NCBI GenBank assembly: GCA_022701365.1
Contig: JAKUHH010000025.1
Location: 868,001 to 932,000, forward strand
Reading direction: 5' to 3'
Source: Mycocentrospora acerina
Lineage: Eukaryota; Ascomycota; Dothideomycetes; Pleosporales
Length of the DNA: 64,000 nucleotides
Part shown: positions 1 to 11,256 of the stretch, one piece after another
Layout of the letters: the number at the start of each line of letters is the position of its first letter
Position numbering within the stretch: position 1 is the first letter of the stretch
Made by a program: the position numbers and the translations under genes
The notes under the pieces: model-generated
Databases searched by the model: none
What the model was told of the DNA's origin: nothing
What the model saw: only the letters and a program-made list of their open reading frames with translations

Positions 1-2
1 AG

Positions 3-2946
3 TCTGCGCCAAAGTCTATACGAGACATATCAGGCGGGGCGACCGTACGACAACGATCTGGCAGCTCAACATCCATTCGCAAACTACAACGTACCCAGTC
101 CCAGATTGAGATCCAGAAATATGCAGAAGACGAAGGCGACGACTTTTCTGATGTATTTGGCGATTTCAAAGGACCTTCAAGTGCAAGCCGCAGCAGAACC
201 GAAAGCGAGAGTGGCAGTGAACACAGTAGTGTCGCTATGATCACATCCAAGATGTCTACTACATTCACCATCGCCGCTGACGAGGATGATTTGGATCCGT
301 TTGCAAATCTGGACGAGGGGCTGGACAACCTAAACCTGGAGAATAATGTTGCTCGAGACCGGGATGATCGATTGACAAAGGCAACTGAACACCTTGTCGG
401 TTGTTTGAAGACAAATCAGCCCGACGATGAGCTCCTGGAGATTGCTGACCAGTTAATTCAAATTCTGTACGAATCGCCAGACAAGCGGAGCATCATTGTG
501 CGAAGCCACGGCATGTTGCCCATACTGGAAATTCTTGGAACTGTGCCACCAAATGACGTTGTTCTCCCGCTCCTAAAGATCATCAATCTGATTATCCTCG
601 AAGATGCTGAAGCACAGGAATCTTTGTCCTTCCTCGGCGGGATACCGACAATATGTCAGTTTGCCTACAAGAGATATCCCTCCGATATTCGAAAAGAAGC
701 TGCGGCGTTTGTAAGACAAATGTACCAAACGAGTACACTGACCCTACAGATGTTTATTGGTTGTGGCGGCATCAACGTCCTAGTTGAATTCTTGGAAGAG
801 GACATTGATGCAGAACGGGACCTTGTCCTCATCGGGGTCAACGGTGTCTTTGGCGTATTCCAGTTGCAGGGACCGACACCGAAGAACGATTTCTGTAGGA
901 TCTTCAGTAGAAGCAGTGTCCTGTATCCGCTATCGCTGGTGTTGAATCGCATGGTGGAAGAGAATGGAGAGGTTGCGAGACTCATTGTCGAACGAATTGT
1001 ACATATATTTCTGATCTTTTCGCAAGCGGAAAGCCACGTCAAGGATCTTGTGGCTGACCGTATGATCCTGAAGCGTAAGTCATTACACTCTGTTCCTGTT
1101 TGGTTCCCAAGGCATGGCTCAGAGACTGTCAACAAAACAGTGGGAGTATTCTCGCCACCATCTCTCTTTACCACCATCTCATGCAGCATGGCTAATTATT
1201 CGCAGGCGTCCTAAAAGACCTTCGCAAAATGGCACCACCACACCAGATCACCATGCTCAAGTTTATCAAGAACCTCAGCTCGCTCTCTTCGACACATGAA
1301 GCTTTACAGAACTCGAATGCAATTGATATTCTCATCGAACTTCTCAAGTCAACTCGCCAGAAAGACGCAGTCAGTCGCAATCAGAGCCGATCCGCCTCAG
1401 ATCCAACTCGACTACCACCATTTCATCGTGAAATTTCTAATCAGATTCTCAACACCATGTATAACCTCTGCAGGCATAACAAGTCGCGGCAAGAAGAGGC
1501 GGCTTTATCTGATGTCATTCCGCTACTCAAGGAAGTGGTTCGTGAAGGTGGCCCGCTCAAAGAATTTGCATTACCAGTATTGCTAGAGATGGTGAACTCT
1601 GGCAAGGTGTCGAGAAAGATGCTTTGGGATGCCAAGGGCCTTGCGTTCTATGTATCACTGTTGGGTGATCGGAACTGGGCAGTCACGGCCTTGGACGCGA
1701 TCTTTGTGTGGTACGTTGCCTTTAACTTTGTATCCCACAATCGATGAAATTAATTGAGTATAGGCTCCAAGAAGAAACTGCTCGAGTTGAGCAATACCTA
1801 CTGTCTGCACAATCGAATTTCACGCCAGCTATCATCTCTGTGTACACTTCCGCAGACCTCTCACATTCAACGTTCGAAAACATGCTCGAGCCACTACAGA
1901 AGCTTGTTCGTTTATCTCCGGCAATCGCCGCGTCACTTGCCGTCCCTGAAATCTTTGCTCGCACCGAGCAAAAGCTAGGCCACAAGGATGCTGTCACACG
2001 TCTTAACCTACTGCGCATTTTGCGGACGATTTGCGACGCCAAAGAGGAGGGCTGCTGGCTTATTCGTTCATTTGGCTGCTATGGACGCGTAACATGGCTT
2101 GTGGATCAAGATCCCGCTGTTCTGGTCCGACAAATGGCTGAAGAGCTCGTCCGCGCCTGCGATGAAGTCGAAGTCAGCGGTGTCGGTGTAGGATCTAACG
2201 GCAAACGTAGTGTCTCCCGTGCATCCAATATCGGCATGAATCTACGACGTCCCGCATCATCAACTGGTCGCCGCGATGGCTCAGGTTCAAGTAGCGGCTC
2301 AACTCTTCTAGGCATGACACCACCTACGCCCACTAGCTTGAAGAACACGTTCCTCATACCCCCAATGTCAACACCCACCCATGGTGGCAACGGCCGCGAA
2401 CGCATCACCCGCAGTCAATCCTCAACCACAATGTGGGATCTAGCCGAAGACCCCGCCGCCCCACCTTCATCTGGACGCTCCAAAACCCCCGCTCTTACCC
2501 GTAGCACAACATCTTTCGCCGCACTGGGCACACCCACTTCCTCGCGCGCACAGGGCTCTCGTCCCGCAAGCAGAGATGCTGGATCTTCGCTCTCCGCTCG
2601 TCTCGATGCCAATTCTACCCCCAAGTCCTCTACCGACCGCTCCCGCCTCCCAAAAGCACGACAGGATCCACGACCAGAACCACGATCTAGTCAAACACGT
2701 CTCAATCTCAATGCTCATGATCCGGCGAGTCGACGCAGACAGAGTGTAATTAGTACTGGCATCGCTGCCGCTGCAGCAGGGGAAAATGACCACCCCGCCA
2801 TTGTGGCGGCTACGCCTCCACTACCAAGACTACAGATTGTCAGACGGAGAAGGGAGACTAGTGGTGGAGAAATGACGACACAGGCCAGAAGAGCAGCGGC
2901 GATTGCGGGGCAAGGGCAAGGGCAGTCACAGACGCAAGGAGACTAG
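3..2946 (+). CDS. sepH: SepH/Cdc7-like septation kinase, C-terminal ARM-repeat part (5' end outside window)
   Basis: Exons 3-1074, 1206-1710 and 1764-2946; introns are GTAAGT..CAG and GTACGT..TAG, and the frame is open to the left edge, so the gene is partial (919 codons visible). No kinase domain is seen; it would lie upstream. The visible part starts with a Ser-rich linker and a conserved RKLQRTQSQIEIQKYAEDEG-type segment, then about 500 residues of leucine-rich helical repeats, then a Ser/Pro/Arg-rich disordered tail from about 2160 onward. This layout matches the C-terminus of Aspergillus SepH (S. pombe Cdc7), the septation initiation network kinase acting at spindle poles and the septum. 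The family call rests on remembered similarity of the helical block. The tail is low complexity and probably poorly conserved. Confidence 0.8.
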
Positions 2947-3679
2947 AAGACTCTATTTGCTGGTATTGATGAAGAGAAAGAAAATGATGAGAAACATGAC
3001 CTTTATGGCTTTGGGCCGGGTTATGCATACGTCGAGTGTGTAGGGAGGAAGAGGGGCAGACGAAGGGGATGGAGTGGCATATGAAGAAGACCAGCTACCA
3101 GGCTCTGATTCTCCTCCTTTTCTGTTTAGCCTGCTTGGATGGAAGTATCACCTCCTCCTATTCTTGTCCCTTGCTCACGTTTGTGCACTTTGTTAAGCTA
3201 GGGAAGTTTTGTTTTTTTGAGATTCCTCTTTTTTTTTCACTTCTTCTAAGTGGAAAGGGAGAGTTTTTTTTATTGCACTTTTAAGAGCATGGTGTTCTTG
3301 GGTGTTTTTTTTGGGGGGGGGGGGCTACTACGCTTGTACAGCATTTTTTTTGGGACGGGGGAACGGGTTTGTTTAGAGAGTAGGGATATGCATAGCTCTG
3401 GCGTTTTGGGGAATGTCTTGGGAGCGCTTTGAGACGAAAGCGGAGGAGGGCGAGCCATGGTGGATAGAAAGGGGGAGGGAGAGATGTGCCCAACGAGATA
3501 TTCTTCTTGTGTTGTTGATCTGTGCCATTCTGTCATGTATCTGTGAGTGTGTCTGTGTCATGTAATATCATGGTGTGATCAACATGGAGGTGTATTCAGT
3601 TGTTTGTTTATGAATTATTCATTTTATTCGTCTATTTTGTTCACCGCTAGCCTTTTTCTTTTCTTTTCCTTTTCGTTCC
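2947..3679. other. Convergent intergenic spacer
   Basis: A 733-base gap between two genes that face each other. It is rich in pyrimidine runs (several T8 tracts near 3210-3310) and has an unbroken G tract near 3317. It probably holds the two 3' UTRs. No reading frame here resembles a protein. Confidence 0.6.
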
Positions 3680-4808
3680 TTATCGCCCAGCGACTACGTT
3701 CAACACTCCTCCGTCAACAGCAATGACCTCTCCGTTGACGTATTTGTTCCTCGCTAGGAAGAGAACTGCTTGTGCCATTTCCTCGTCGGAACCTGCGCGC
3801 TCCATGGGTACGTGGCCTTTTTCTTGGATCTTTTCGTCGGGAAGCTCCGACTTCTGCTTTGAGTCGGATTCTGAAGTTGTCATTTCCGAGGGGAAGTAGC
3901 CTGGTCGAGGAAATTAGTCTGAGTGGTTGGAAAGGGAGTGAGTGAAACAAAGGGAGGGGGGGGGGGGGAAGAAAGGAAGGAAGTTGGCTGGAGGACTTTA
4001 AAAAAAACAGCTTTCCCATGTTTCTTTTGGTAATGTGAGAGATTGAGAAAACAAGAAACAGAAGCGTAACGTACCTGGCGCTATGCTATTGACGCGCACT
4101 CGGAGCTTTTGGAACTCGCTTGACATAAGCTTCGCCAAGTGTACTGTTCCACCCTTTGCGGCGTTGTAGCTAAAATGTCCTTGCGCGTGACGCATGATCC
4201 CAGACATGGAACTGATCACAATCACACTTGCGGAAAGATGGCCGTGACTTTCTGTTCCAGCTTGGAGTAGTGGGAGTAGTGCTACAGTGGTAAAGTACAC
4301 GGCTGTTACGTCGGTGTTGTATGTCTCCGACCAGCCCTCGAAGGTCTCGTTTTCGAACGCGCGCTTCTTGAACTCAGAGGCAGATTCAGTGTCAGGCTCG
4401 GCTTTTTCGCTGGAAATGCCTGCTGCGGCGACGAGGAGGTTGATGTATTTTTCTTTGGAGGCAAGCTCCTTGGACATGGCTTCTAGGTCGGCTTTTTTGG
4501 TTACGTCGTAGGGCCCCAAGGGAATGATCTGGCCGCTCTGGGACTCGGGACTGTGAGATTTGGCGGCACGCTCGAGGACTTCTTGGCGACGGCCAGTAAT
4601 GTATACTTTGGCTCCTGTAGGGTTGATTAGCAGTGTTCTTGCTTGCTCATGAGGGAGCATTATTGAATTTCTGGATGGGCACTATACCATTGGCAGCGAG
4701 ACCTTGTGCAGCCATCAGGCCAATACCAGATCCGCCTCCTGTAACAACACACACATAATCTTTGACTGAGAAGAGCTTGTCTGCGCGGAGGTGGTGAGTT
4801 TCGGCCAT
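3680..4808 (-). CDS. Short-chain dehydrogenase/reductase (classical SDR)
   Basis: Exons 4808-4688, 4614-4075 and 3900-3680 (introns GTATAG..CAG and GTACGT..CAG) give 293 residues. The N-terminal Rossmann fold has TGGGSGIG for NAD(P) binding, followed by LLVAAAG, the catalytic Ser in VISSMSG, YNAAK with the catalytic Tyr and Lys, and VNSIAPGYFPSEM after the active site; the C-terminus has NGEVIAVDGG. This is a soluble NAD(P)H-dependent oxidoreductase resembling fungal 3-oxoacyl-ACP-reductase-like enzymes. The substrate cannot be told. The last junction is well supported because it rebuilds the conserved APGYFPSE stretch. A TATA-like box lies about 100 bases upstream. Confidence 0.92.
3956..3968 (+). 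repeat. G13 homopolymer in SDR intron
   Basis: An uninterrupted run of 13 G within the second intron of the SDR gene (C13 in the transcript). It is a slippage-prone tract and its length may be inexact in the assembly. Confidence 0.8.
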
Positions 4809-5463
4809 TGTGTTTAATGTACGTATAAATTAGTGAGTGAAAATGGGGTTTGTTTCTTTTGGTTTGCTAAGCGTACTTGTGAAATTGAGCCAAAGACAGG
4901 AAGATTGGGCTTTATAAAAATTTTAAACAGAACAATTGTCACAATGTCGTAGAAAGTAATTGCAGTTGAAGCATGACGTAGGGAGCAACGTTAGCCCCTA
5001 TGTGGCTAGTCTTTGGAAAGCTTCAACCCGCCAAGACTGAAGTTTCAGCCTTGTCGCATAGACGCGTCGTTTACCTACTGCCTATTGCAGTGTGCCTATA
5101 GATTCTGCAGCCGAACTCTAGAGCTGTCAGGCGTTTTTCTTACATCTCCTTCTTGCTGACGCATTCTTTTCATCCTCTTATACATTGTTTCTCCATGTTA
5201 TTCTGAGACCGCAAGATTGTGGCAAGATCTCCTTTGTTTCTTCAAACACTCTTTTCCGCTTTTCTTTCATTGAAATATTAGGAAGGAATGTGATATCTGC
5301 ACTGAATGAGCATAGACCCGTGATCCAAGTACAAAAAGAATATCTTGCGCCAGGGATCTCGAATCCACACATGTGCGCACCTCTTTCATCAAGGCGAAGA
5401 TATCGTAACTGACATACAAGACGCATCTAGATCTTTATTCACCTCTTGCATGCAAAAATCGAT
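4809..5463. promoter_or_regulatory. Divergent promoter region, SDR / BCS1-like gene
   Basis: A 655-base spacer between divergent start codons. It contains the TATA-like element of the SDR gene and no supported coding sequence. A reading frame running into the next gene from 5446 starts with TTG, so it is not a true start. Confidence 0.5.
4911..4916 (-). promoter_or_regulatory. TATA-like box for the SDR gene
   Basis: TATAAA on the minus strand about 100 bases before the SDR start codon. It is supported by position only. Confidence 0.4.
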
Positions 5464-7419
5464 ATGTCGCCGCTGAATTCCACCGATTTGGTGGTATCAG
5501 AGCTAGCATCCAATGAGTCTCGAGTATGGCCTGAGCCACTTAATACCCCTGGGTATGTCCCACAGCATCTCAAACGCGCAGCAACATCTCAATTTCCAAT
5601 TATCGAGGTTATCCAACGTCTACTATATCGGCTACAACCCAACAGCGATTTAGAGAGAGTTCTGGCATTAGTGGCACTCTACAATGCAACTCGACCAATC
5701 TACAAGCACCTAAAGGAATTTTTCTTTTGGGCGTGCACTGTTGAGTTGACCATTCCAGAAACGGACCCAGTTGCCAAGGAGGTCATGGGATGGATGAGCT
5801 CTGAGGTTCTCTCCAAGCATCATACGAGAGCCGCCATGCTCACCTCTGGAACATTGTACGATCCTATTGATGACATTCAGAACCGCATTTATGGACCTCG
5901 TAATCGTTCAAACTCCAGGACGCAAGAGGACGAAGTGCAAAATTTGAGGCCACCCATTGGAAAGTGTCTTTTCTGGTAAGTTTCAAGTTCCAATAAAGCA
6001 AGACATATGAGCTCTATTAAGCTCGCTATCGTCAAATAATCCACTCATTTTCGATTGTTATGGGGATAATTGGCGTTTGGAAGTACTCGGTTTTTCCACG
6101 TTATGAATCTTCTGACGCATTTCAAGTAACTCATTACTGATATTGATAGGATCGGATATCGTCCATTTTTGTTCTCGAGATCTGCAGGGGACGCTTTTCG
6201 GAGAACCACGGTAGTCAACAATCCATCCAACGGTCAGGGCGAATTGCAGAACATTCTGACGATTACCACTCTTGGCTGGAACATGAAGCCTTTAAAAGAC
6301 TTTGCCACGAGATGCCACAAGCACAAGCTGGAGAATGTCACGGGAACAACAACGATGTACTTTGCCGATTCGAGTCGTGGCCATTACCCAGAAAGCAACT
6401 GGTCCTCTGTTTCTAAATCCGTCCGCAGACTGGAAACAATAGACATGGACGAGAAGACCAAGACAGATCTCGTTAGGGATGCAGAGTACTATTATAGCGA
6501 GCAATCGTAAGTCAAACCAGATCCGACCGAGAAACGATTGAAACATGCCCGCACAACATAAGATCAACGTGTTACGTCCTACCTGTTCATTAGCTGAGTA
6601 TTCCTAGCCGACAATTCTTTGCGGACTGCGGTATTCCCAACCGCCGGGGCTACTTGCTGCACGGTCCGCCGGGCACTGGAAAAACTTCGTTCAGCGCTGC
6701 GTTGGCTGGGCACCTCCAATGCGATGTTTATCTTGTAAGCTGCTCCTAGAATAGATTTGAGAGTATGTTGCTTCTGACACTTGTAGCTCAACCTCTCATC
6801 TGGTGATATGAACGATGGTAAACTCCATCGGCTGTTTCTGAATCTCCCCAGGAAGTGTGTTGTCGTAATCGAGGACATCGATTCGGCAGGCATCAATCGT
6901 GAGCAGCTGGTTGCAGAAGACATTCTAAACAGCCAGGCTGCAGAGTTACTGCCTCAGCGTCAGCCGAAGCGTTCCCTTGTCACACTTAGCGGCCTACTCA
7001 ACGCAATTGATGGCAATGCATCTCAAGAAGGCCGCCTTCTGGTCATGACATCAAATTATCCAGATTCTCTTGATCCGGCTCTTCTGCGCCCCGGTCGTAT
7101 TGATAAAAAAGTATACTTTGGTAACATGAATAGAGCAGCAGCAAAAAGTATTTTTCTACGACTCATCGGGCGTGGCGCAATTGCGCATGATGCCGCCTTC
7201 ACCGTTTCCGAAATCGAACAGTCGGCGACTGAATTTGCTGAGAAAGTACCGCCAAACAAGTTCACACCAGCCCAGGTGCAGGTGTTTCTCCATGGCTGTC
7301 GAGGCGATCCTGTCAAAGCACTGCGGAACATTGATGCCTGGGTAAGCGAAAATCTTGATCAGACTATACGCAAAAATAATGAGTCGGCAATTCTGATGGG
7401 GAAGGAAAGCAATGAGTAG
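5464..7419 (+). CDS. BCS1-like AAA ATPase
   Basis: Exons 5464-5975, 6150-6506, 6608-6734 and 6787-7419 give 542 residues. Order: a BCS1_N-like region without an obvious membrane helix, Walker A GPPGTGKT, Walker B VVVIEDID, then SGLLNAIDG and TSNYPDSLDPALLRPGRID, the last part being typical of BCS1-type AAA proteins. True mitochondrial Bcs1 translocates the Rieske protein into complex III. This copy has no N-terminal transmembrane helix that I can see, so it is better called one of the expanded fungal BCS1-like paralogues of unknown client. ATG 5464 is the first in-frame ATG. All junctions keep frame and restore conserved motifs. Confidence 0.9.
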
Positions 7420-7908
7420 GGTTCGAGGAAAGGAAAGCAGACGAATCACGACCCTACTAAGTCAACCGATCCGGAAATCGCGAAACTATGTACACGTTTG
7501 TTTTGAAAGTCGATGAGTAATACAAATGCTTGGCGGAGCTGTTTCAGCTTTCTTCCCATACCTCACCGCAACAGGTGTCACACAGCCACTGGCCTAAATA
7601 ACTACTGCCTCAGGACACAGCTGAGCAGTCGTATCGTGATTTCAAGTGTTAGAGTGCGGGACTGAGTTGGTCAATCATCGTATCCCCCCTCGGTTGGTGC
7701 CTAAAAACATGAAACGAAACATGCCCGCCATCCAGGGTGACCTTGTTTCAGGTGAGTATGCACGCTGACCACTATCCTGCTTGATTTTCTATCAGCCTCA
7801 GTGCAAGGTGGGTTTAAAGGTGAGCTTTCTAAGACTGATCTCGTTCGGCTGATCGGTTCTGGCTTGTTGGTATTTTCACAATTTTTCCAATCACTCTCCG
7901 ATTGCACG
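7420..7908. other. Intergenic spacer before C2H2 gene
   Basis: About 490 bases of 3' and 5' flanking DNA. A frame upstream of 7909 stays open to 7801 but begins with GTG. No other feature is seen. Confidence 0.4.
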
Positions 7909-9398
7909 ATGAACGGGTATGGCAATATTAGTGCTGGAACACATTCCATGCCTGATTTCGTGTTGGAGGAGGAGAATAATACTTATTTCGAAAGTAACAA
8001 TATGGAACCACTTAATTTACTGTCACAACAGAATGGTTTGCGAAGTCATTTTCGGGCATACCAGCAAGACTCTATAGGTACGCAGTTTACCCAACTCACG
8101 AACCTCGGGCCCAAATAGAACTGACTTTTGACCTAGAGTATCCTGTCCAATTATCAGGTAATTGGTCGTCAGCCAACGCAAATCACTCGCAACCTCTGCA
8201 TCGGCGACAAATGTCAACATCGACTCAATCATCTACGTCATCAGATTGGCGATCGTCGGACGAAACACTTTATCATCAATGGCTGAACAGAAGCTCGGGG
8301 ACTTCGTCGGATTCAACATGGTCCAATCATTCAAATAACGTCAAGCCCCATGGCTTTCTAGCTGCCGCACCTCCTCTGACCTTGGCATCTTCAATATCCA
8401 CTTCGCAAAATCCAAGTCCAATTGAAGAACTCAGATCGTCAATAACATTACCAAAGAATCGGGCACCTCACCGCCACACTAAACAAGAGATACCGAGAGA
8501 TCCATTCGCAACATGTGTCTCGAAAAATCAACGATCGCGGCGCTCGAGCAAACAGCCAAAGTACTTTTGTACAGCATGTACGGAACCTTTTGTCGAGAAG
8601 CATGACTGGAAGCGACATGAGCAAACATATCAAGAGAGGACTGAGATGTTTCAGTGCGACATGTGCAACGCCATATACTTCCTTGATAAAGATTTCCTTA
8701 ATCATCATGTCAAATGTCATCGGTGCCAAACATGTGCTGAGAGAGGGCATGTTCAATTATCCAGAAAACTCCGTATGAGACGAGCTGCATGGGGTTGCGG
8801 CTTCTGTGTTCATCTGAGTACTAGCTGGAAGGACCGGTGCAAGCATATCGCAGATCATTTCGAAACGGACGGCGTAAACATGTCGAAATGGCACCATAGT
8901 TATGTCATCTATTCGCTTCTCCAACAACCACTTGTTCTCAGGGAATGGAATAGCATCATTCAGAACAAACAAGTACTTAATCTGAATATTGGATGGAATC
9001 AACATTCGACAGGACGTGTTGAGGGATATCCTGAAAGTAACTCAACCCCGAATCTTCAAGACGAGCTTGAATATTACACGCCCGATCAAGACGCGACAAG
9101 GCTGGCCCGGCTAGCATACAACAAAGCAGTAAAACAAAGAGAAGTTCCCAAGCTGACAAATGCACCACCCGTTCCACCAAAAGACTATAGCAATCACCAG
9201 ACGTCATCTTTTCGAGGCACTGTGCAGAAGGGAAACCCGCAGATTGATTGGAATACGCTCGCGAGTACTATTGGAGAGGACACAATTCTCCCGGAAAACG
9301 TATGTACGCTTGATCAAAGCATGACAGGTGAAATTTTCGGTCATGAGTGGGAGTATTTTCGCTCAAATAATGTGATATATGAGGACCATGAAAACTAA
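7909..9398 (+). CDS. C2H2 zinc-finger protein, putative transcription factor
   Basis: Exons 7909-8077 and 8137-9398 (GTACGC..TAG) give 476 residues. A Ser/Thr/Asn-rich N-terminus is followed by three finger-like units. Unit 1 starts FCTACTEPF and has C-x2-C-x12-H but lacks the final His (TYQ where His is expected). Unit 2 (QCDMCNAIYF) is C-x2-C-x12-H-x4-H. Unit 3 (GCGFCVHLS) is C-x2-C-x12-H-x3-H. A frequent fungal architecture of this kind pairs a WxRHE finger with degenerate ones. The role is probably nuclear DNA binding; the target is unknown. The C-terminal 200 residues show no domain I recognise. Confidence 0.82.
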
Positions 9399-10154
9399 TA
9401 CTATAATTATTGTGATTATTGTTTTATCATTCCGTGATTGGAATTAGATACCAGTCCAAGTTGAACAATCCTCTTCTATTGATTCTTTCGGTTCTCTATG
9501 ATAACAGTATCGAGACGCACTCGCCTCGTCACTCATCTCACTTGCCTTCCCACTTCTCGGGTACTCGCCCCAAACCCGCCTTTTTTCTCTCTGGCTGCCG
9601 GCTAATGTTTCCCATCAACGAAACCACGCTGTCATCCAAATGGTTCGAATTAGCTCGCTTATCAGCGCTGTCAGCTTGTCATTAAGTCTCAGCCTAAGTA
9701 TGTGGAGACCCTATGGTCCCACTTTCGTACCGGGCGTTCACCTGAAACGTCCCATCACAACCTGATCGACCACACCTCTTACATGAAGTCCCTTTGAAGT
9801 GCATATGTTAGTATTTCATATAGCATAAGTTTTTTTTACTAGTCAGTGATTTCTTCACCTGAAGCTCGAAGCTAGGAACTAGTTGGTGCCATCGTATGAC
9901 AAGTTGTCTATGATTTCGAGGAAGGGAATGTCATCTGACGTGGCATTCTAATAAGCAATTTCTACTTTGAAATAGTTCGAAAGATATGAGAATATATGAG
10001 AAGTTATTCTCTCAAAATTATGTATAAAACGTCTTAAACTTAGTGTTGAATTAATTTACTCAACATTCACGACCGATTTACCAGTGGCCTCTTGTCCAAT
10101 TCCAACACAGATTTTTCCAGTTCAACATTCCAATTTACTGAATCCAAGACCAAA
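9399..10154. other. Intergenic, AT-rich, with TATA-like box
   Basis: A 756-base spacer. No supported coding sequence. TATAAA lies at 10023-10028, about 130 bases before the small gene that follows. Confidence 0.45.
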
Positions 10155-10438
10155 ATGACAGCTATTCAGGTACATATTCAAGTACCATCACATAACGCTT
10201 AAGTTAATTTTAAAAGATACAAGCTCAATCATCAGAAGAGGAAATGTACATCACTGTCTACCTCGATCAGTCGACAGATGAAAAATCGCCACCTTTTTCA
10301 GCAAAAGTTGGCAAAACGGACAAGACAGACAAGCTAAACGAGAAGAGAGAACTTCGTAATGCCATGTTACAGTCTTGGCTTGCTGTGAAATCGACACAAG
10401 AACCTTGGAATGCGTTAATGGACGTACGGAAAGATTGA
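10155..10438 (+). CDS. Possible small protein of 78 residues
   Basis: ATG 10155 lies in CAAAATGAC, a good fungal start context, with TATAAA 130 bases upstream. Exon 1 is 10155-10169, the intron 10170-10216 (GTACAT..AAG) and exon 2 10217-10438. The product is acidic at first (SSEEEMYITVYLDQS) and then charged. No signal peptide and no known family. Directly downstream in another frame is a WTPSEAKVLIIRGT segment reminiscent of Myb/SANT-like helices, so this may be the front of a longer gene broken by a frameshift or an intron I could not place. Confidence 0.35.
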
Positions 10439-10449
10439 TTTCTAGTAAG

Positions 10450-10572
10450 CATACTCAGTGGACCCCTTCCGAAGCGAAAGTGCTTATAATTAGGGGTACG
10501 TTCCTAGGGAGAGTAGCTTGCAGATATACTTTAACGTGTCCTTATATCAACGCATACGATTGGGTTGACTAG
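10450..10572 (+). pseudogene. Myb/SANT-like coding relic
   Basis: An open stretch reading KHTQWTPSEAKVLIIRGT and ending at a stop at 10572. The W-x3-E-x2-L pattern resembles the first helix of a Myb-like domain. It lacks its own start and the rest of the domain. It would join the small upstream gene only with a 35-base intron, shorter than any other here, so a frameshift is more likely. Confidence 0.2.
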
Positions 10573-10998
10573 TAGTTGGTGCGAAACATGGGCTTTTATA
10601 TGAATCGCAAAAAAATTGCGTTGCGCTTGTCAAATATAGTAGCCAGAGTGCGGGGAAATTGAGGTTTGGAGCGTATAATATGATATGAGGTGGCAAGCTC
10701 AGGATACTATCTGGCAAAACGATTGTCGCCGTCTTCAACCCAACAGGAATCCAAGCTACAAAACGAACATTGTAGAACAAAATGGCGGTCAGAGTGGCAC
10801 ACGGAGTCTGGAAGTACCATTATTGACGTTTCACAACGACCTGATAATTCTCAATGTGCGCTGCGAGGATGAAAGATTTGAAGAATTTGTTTTACAATAA
10901 AAACCCTCATATGCCTTCACATCGTGCTTCAAGGAACTTCCCAAGAAGCTACAAAAATCCGCTTTAGACATTGTAACAAAATTGTGCATTATAAAAGA

Positions 10999-11256
10999 AT
11001 GTCGCCAACTAGGCCATCGCGTGACAAAATCGCGACTAACAAATCAGCAGTCAATAATGCAAACGCAGCCAGTACACAACTTCGAATAAGTCCTCTGGAT
11101 TTGGTGCAATTGAGTATAAACGACGAGAAAATAATTAAGCCAGACAAAGATGAGCTCAGCAAATCAGAGGCATTTGAAATCTCGGATAAGCAATGGTCTG
11201 ACGAAGATCTAGCTGATGATGCGAGGCCAGGGCGTAGAAAGGGTTGCGAGAGGTAG
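10999..11256 (+). CDS. Hypothetical short acidic/basic ORF
   Basis: ATG 10999 opens an 85-codon frame with a Ser/Asn-rich start, an acidic middle (SDEDLADDARP) and a basic end. Nothing is recognised. It could be the tail of the decayed gene that begins near 10155, or chance. Confidence 0.2.
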   Translation: MSPTRPSRDKIATNKSAVNNANAASTQLRISPLDLVQLSINDEKIIKPDKDELSKSEAFEISDKQWSDEDLADDARPGRRKGCER

